From positions 1 to 5,393 of the forward strand of contig JALOMS010000375.1 in assembly GCA_025455345.1 (NCBI GenBank): a stretch of DNA of 5,393 bases, read 5' to 3'. This document shows positions 5,131 to 5,393 of the stretch, piece after piece. Each line of letters starts with the position of its first letter. The stretch's first letter is position 1. The position numbers were made by a program, and so were the translations under genes. Source of the DNA: Thermoflexibacter sp. GTDB lineage: Bacteria > Bacteroidota > Bacteroidia > Cytophagales > Thermoflexibacteraceae. Below the pieces are notes generated by a model. That model saw nothing but the letters and a program-made list of their open reading frames with translations, was not told the origin of the DNA and did no database searches.

Positions 5131-5393
5131 AACGTATTTTTAGCAACAATATCATTGGATACTAATTCATAATAGTTTTCATAAAAATATGTAGCAATCT
5201 CAGCAGCAGTAGTTACCCAAACGTCTTTGTGAGACGTAATATACGCCAATGCTTCCTCAAAAGCTTGGATTCTGTGCGGATGCCCTACCAAATAAGCGTG
5301 CAAAGGAATACACATGACCGTGCCTGACTGCTCGCCTTCCTTGTAGAGTTGGTCAAATTGACGTTTTAATACTTCCCCATAATGTCTGGGCGT
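5127..5393 (-). CDS. NodB-type polysaccharide deacetylase/allantoinase-like protein, C-terminal part
   Basis: The minus-strand frame is open from the right edge to TAG at 5127-5129, giving the last 88 residues; the start lies outside, so an internal ATG at 5315 is not the start. It reads HYGEVLKRQFDQLYKEG, then MCIPLHAYLVGHPHRI, EEALAYITSHKDVWVTTAAE and IATYFYENY. This matches the C-terminal end of the metal-dependent polysaccharide deacetylase fold in the PuuE/allantoinase-like branch. There an L-H motif supplies a catalytic His (here LH in IPLHAY), G-x-P-x-R follows, and the last helices contain SH-x-x-VW. The family removes acetyl groups from sugars or opens cyclic amides such as allantoin. 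The zinc-binding Asp and His-x-x-x-His motifs are beyond the window, so activity cannot be judged. It converges with the LacI-family gene. Confidence 0.8.
   Translation of the reverse strand, partial: TPRHYGEVLKRQFDQLYKEGEQSGTVMCIPLHAYLVGHPHRIQAFEEALAYITSHKDVWVTTAAEIATYFYENYYELVSNDIVAKNTF

Overview
The window looks like a chromosomal piece of a Bacteroidota bacterium (Cytophagales-like is my guess). It is AT-rich and genes lack strong Shine-Dalgarno sites. It carries a Bacteroidota-type lipoprotein with a Ser-Ser-Cys lipobox, a C39-peptidase ABC exporter remnant of the type found in that phylum, and a fragment of the MacB/FtsX-like permease family that is abundant there. No tRNA, rRNA, CRISPR array or intact insertion sequence is visible.

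Left part (1-1665) is a decaying transport locus. An XRE-type helix-turn-helix regulator is readable from the left edge but has no in-frame ATG before its DNA-binding domain. Its 3' end depends on a run of nine C. It runs into an ORF (358-1245) that joins the front of a C39 double-glycine peptidase directly to the back of an ABC ATPase. The catalytic Asp, all membrane helices and the Walker A loop are missing, and a C/G-rich hairpin repeat sits at the join. The two halves differ in GC by about ten points. The non-coding stretch after it holds a 14-bp perfect inverted repeat, a 30-codon remnant of the N-terminus of an FtsX/MacB-like permease, and the terminator of the next gene on the minus strand.

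Middle part (1601-3840, minus strand) holds two exported-protein genes in the same direction, 48 bp apart and possibly cotranscribed: a lipoprotein alpha/beta hydrolase (secretory lipase or esterase type) and, downstream, an uncharacterised 313-residue protein with a Cys-containing conserved block. A good intrinsic terminator closes the pair.

Right part (3841-5393) starts with a 244-bp divergent promoter region between the hydrolase and a complete LacI-family regulator (4085-5122). The regulator converges, with only 4 bp between stop codons, on the C-terminal end of a NodB-type polysaccharide deacetylase/allantoinase-like gene that leaves the window. The 8-mer TTAGAGAT occurs four times, only around this regulator: next to the hydrolase start, mid-intergenic, just upstream of the regulator start, and at the convergent stop codons. 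It is my best candidate for a LacI-family operator. A plausible model is an autoregulated regulator controlling the flanking exported hydrolase and perhaps the deacetylase; the ligand cannot be told from sequence.

I do not see a convincing new defence or mobile system. The most unusual items are the internally deleted but still open exporter gene with a repeat at the join, and the TTAGAGAT motif family.
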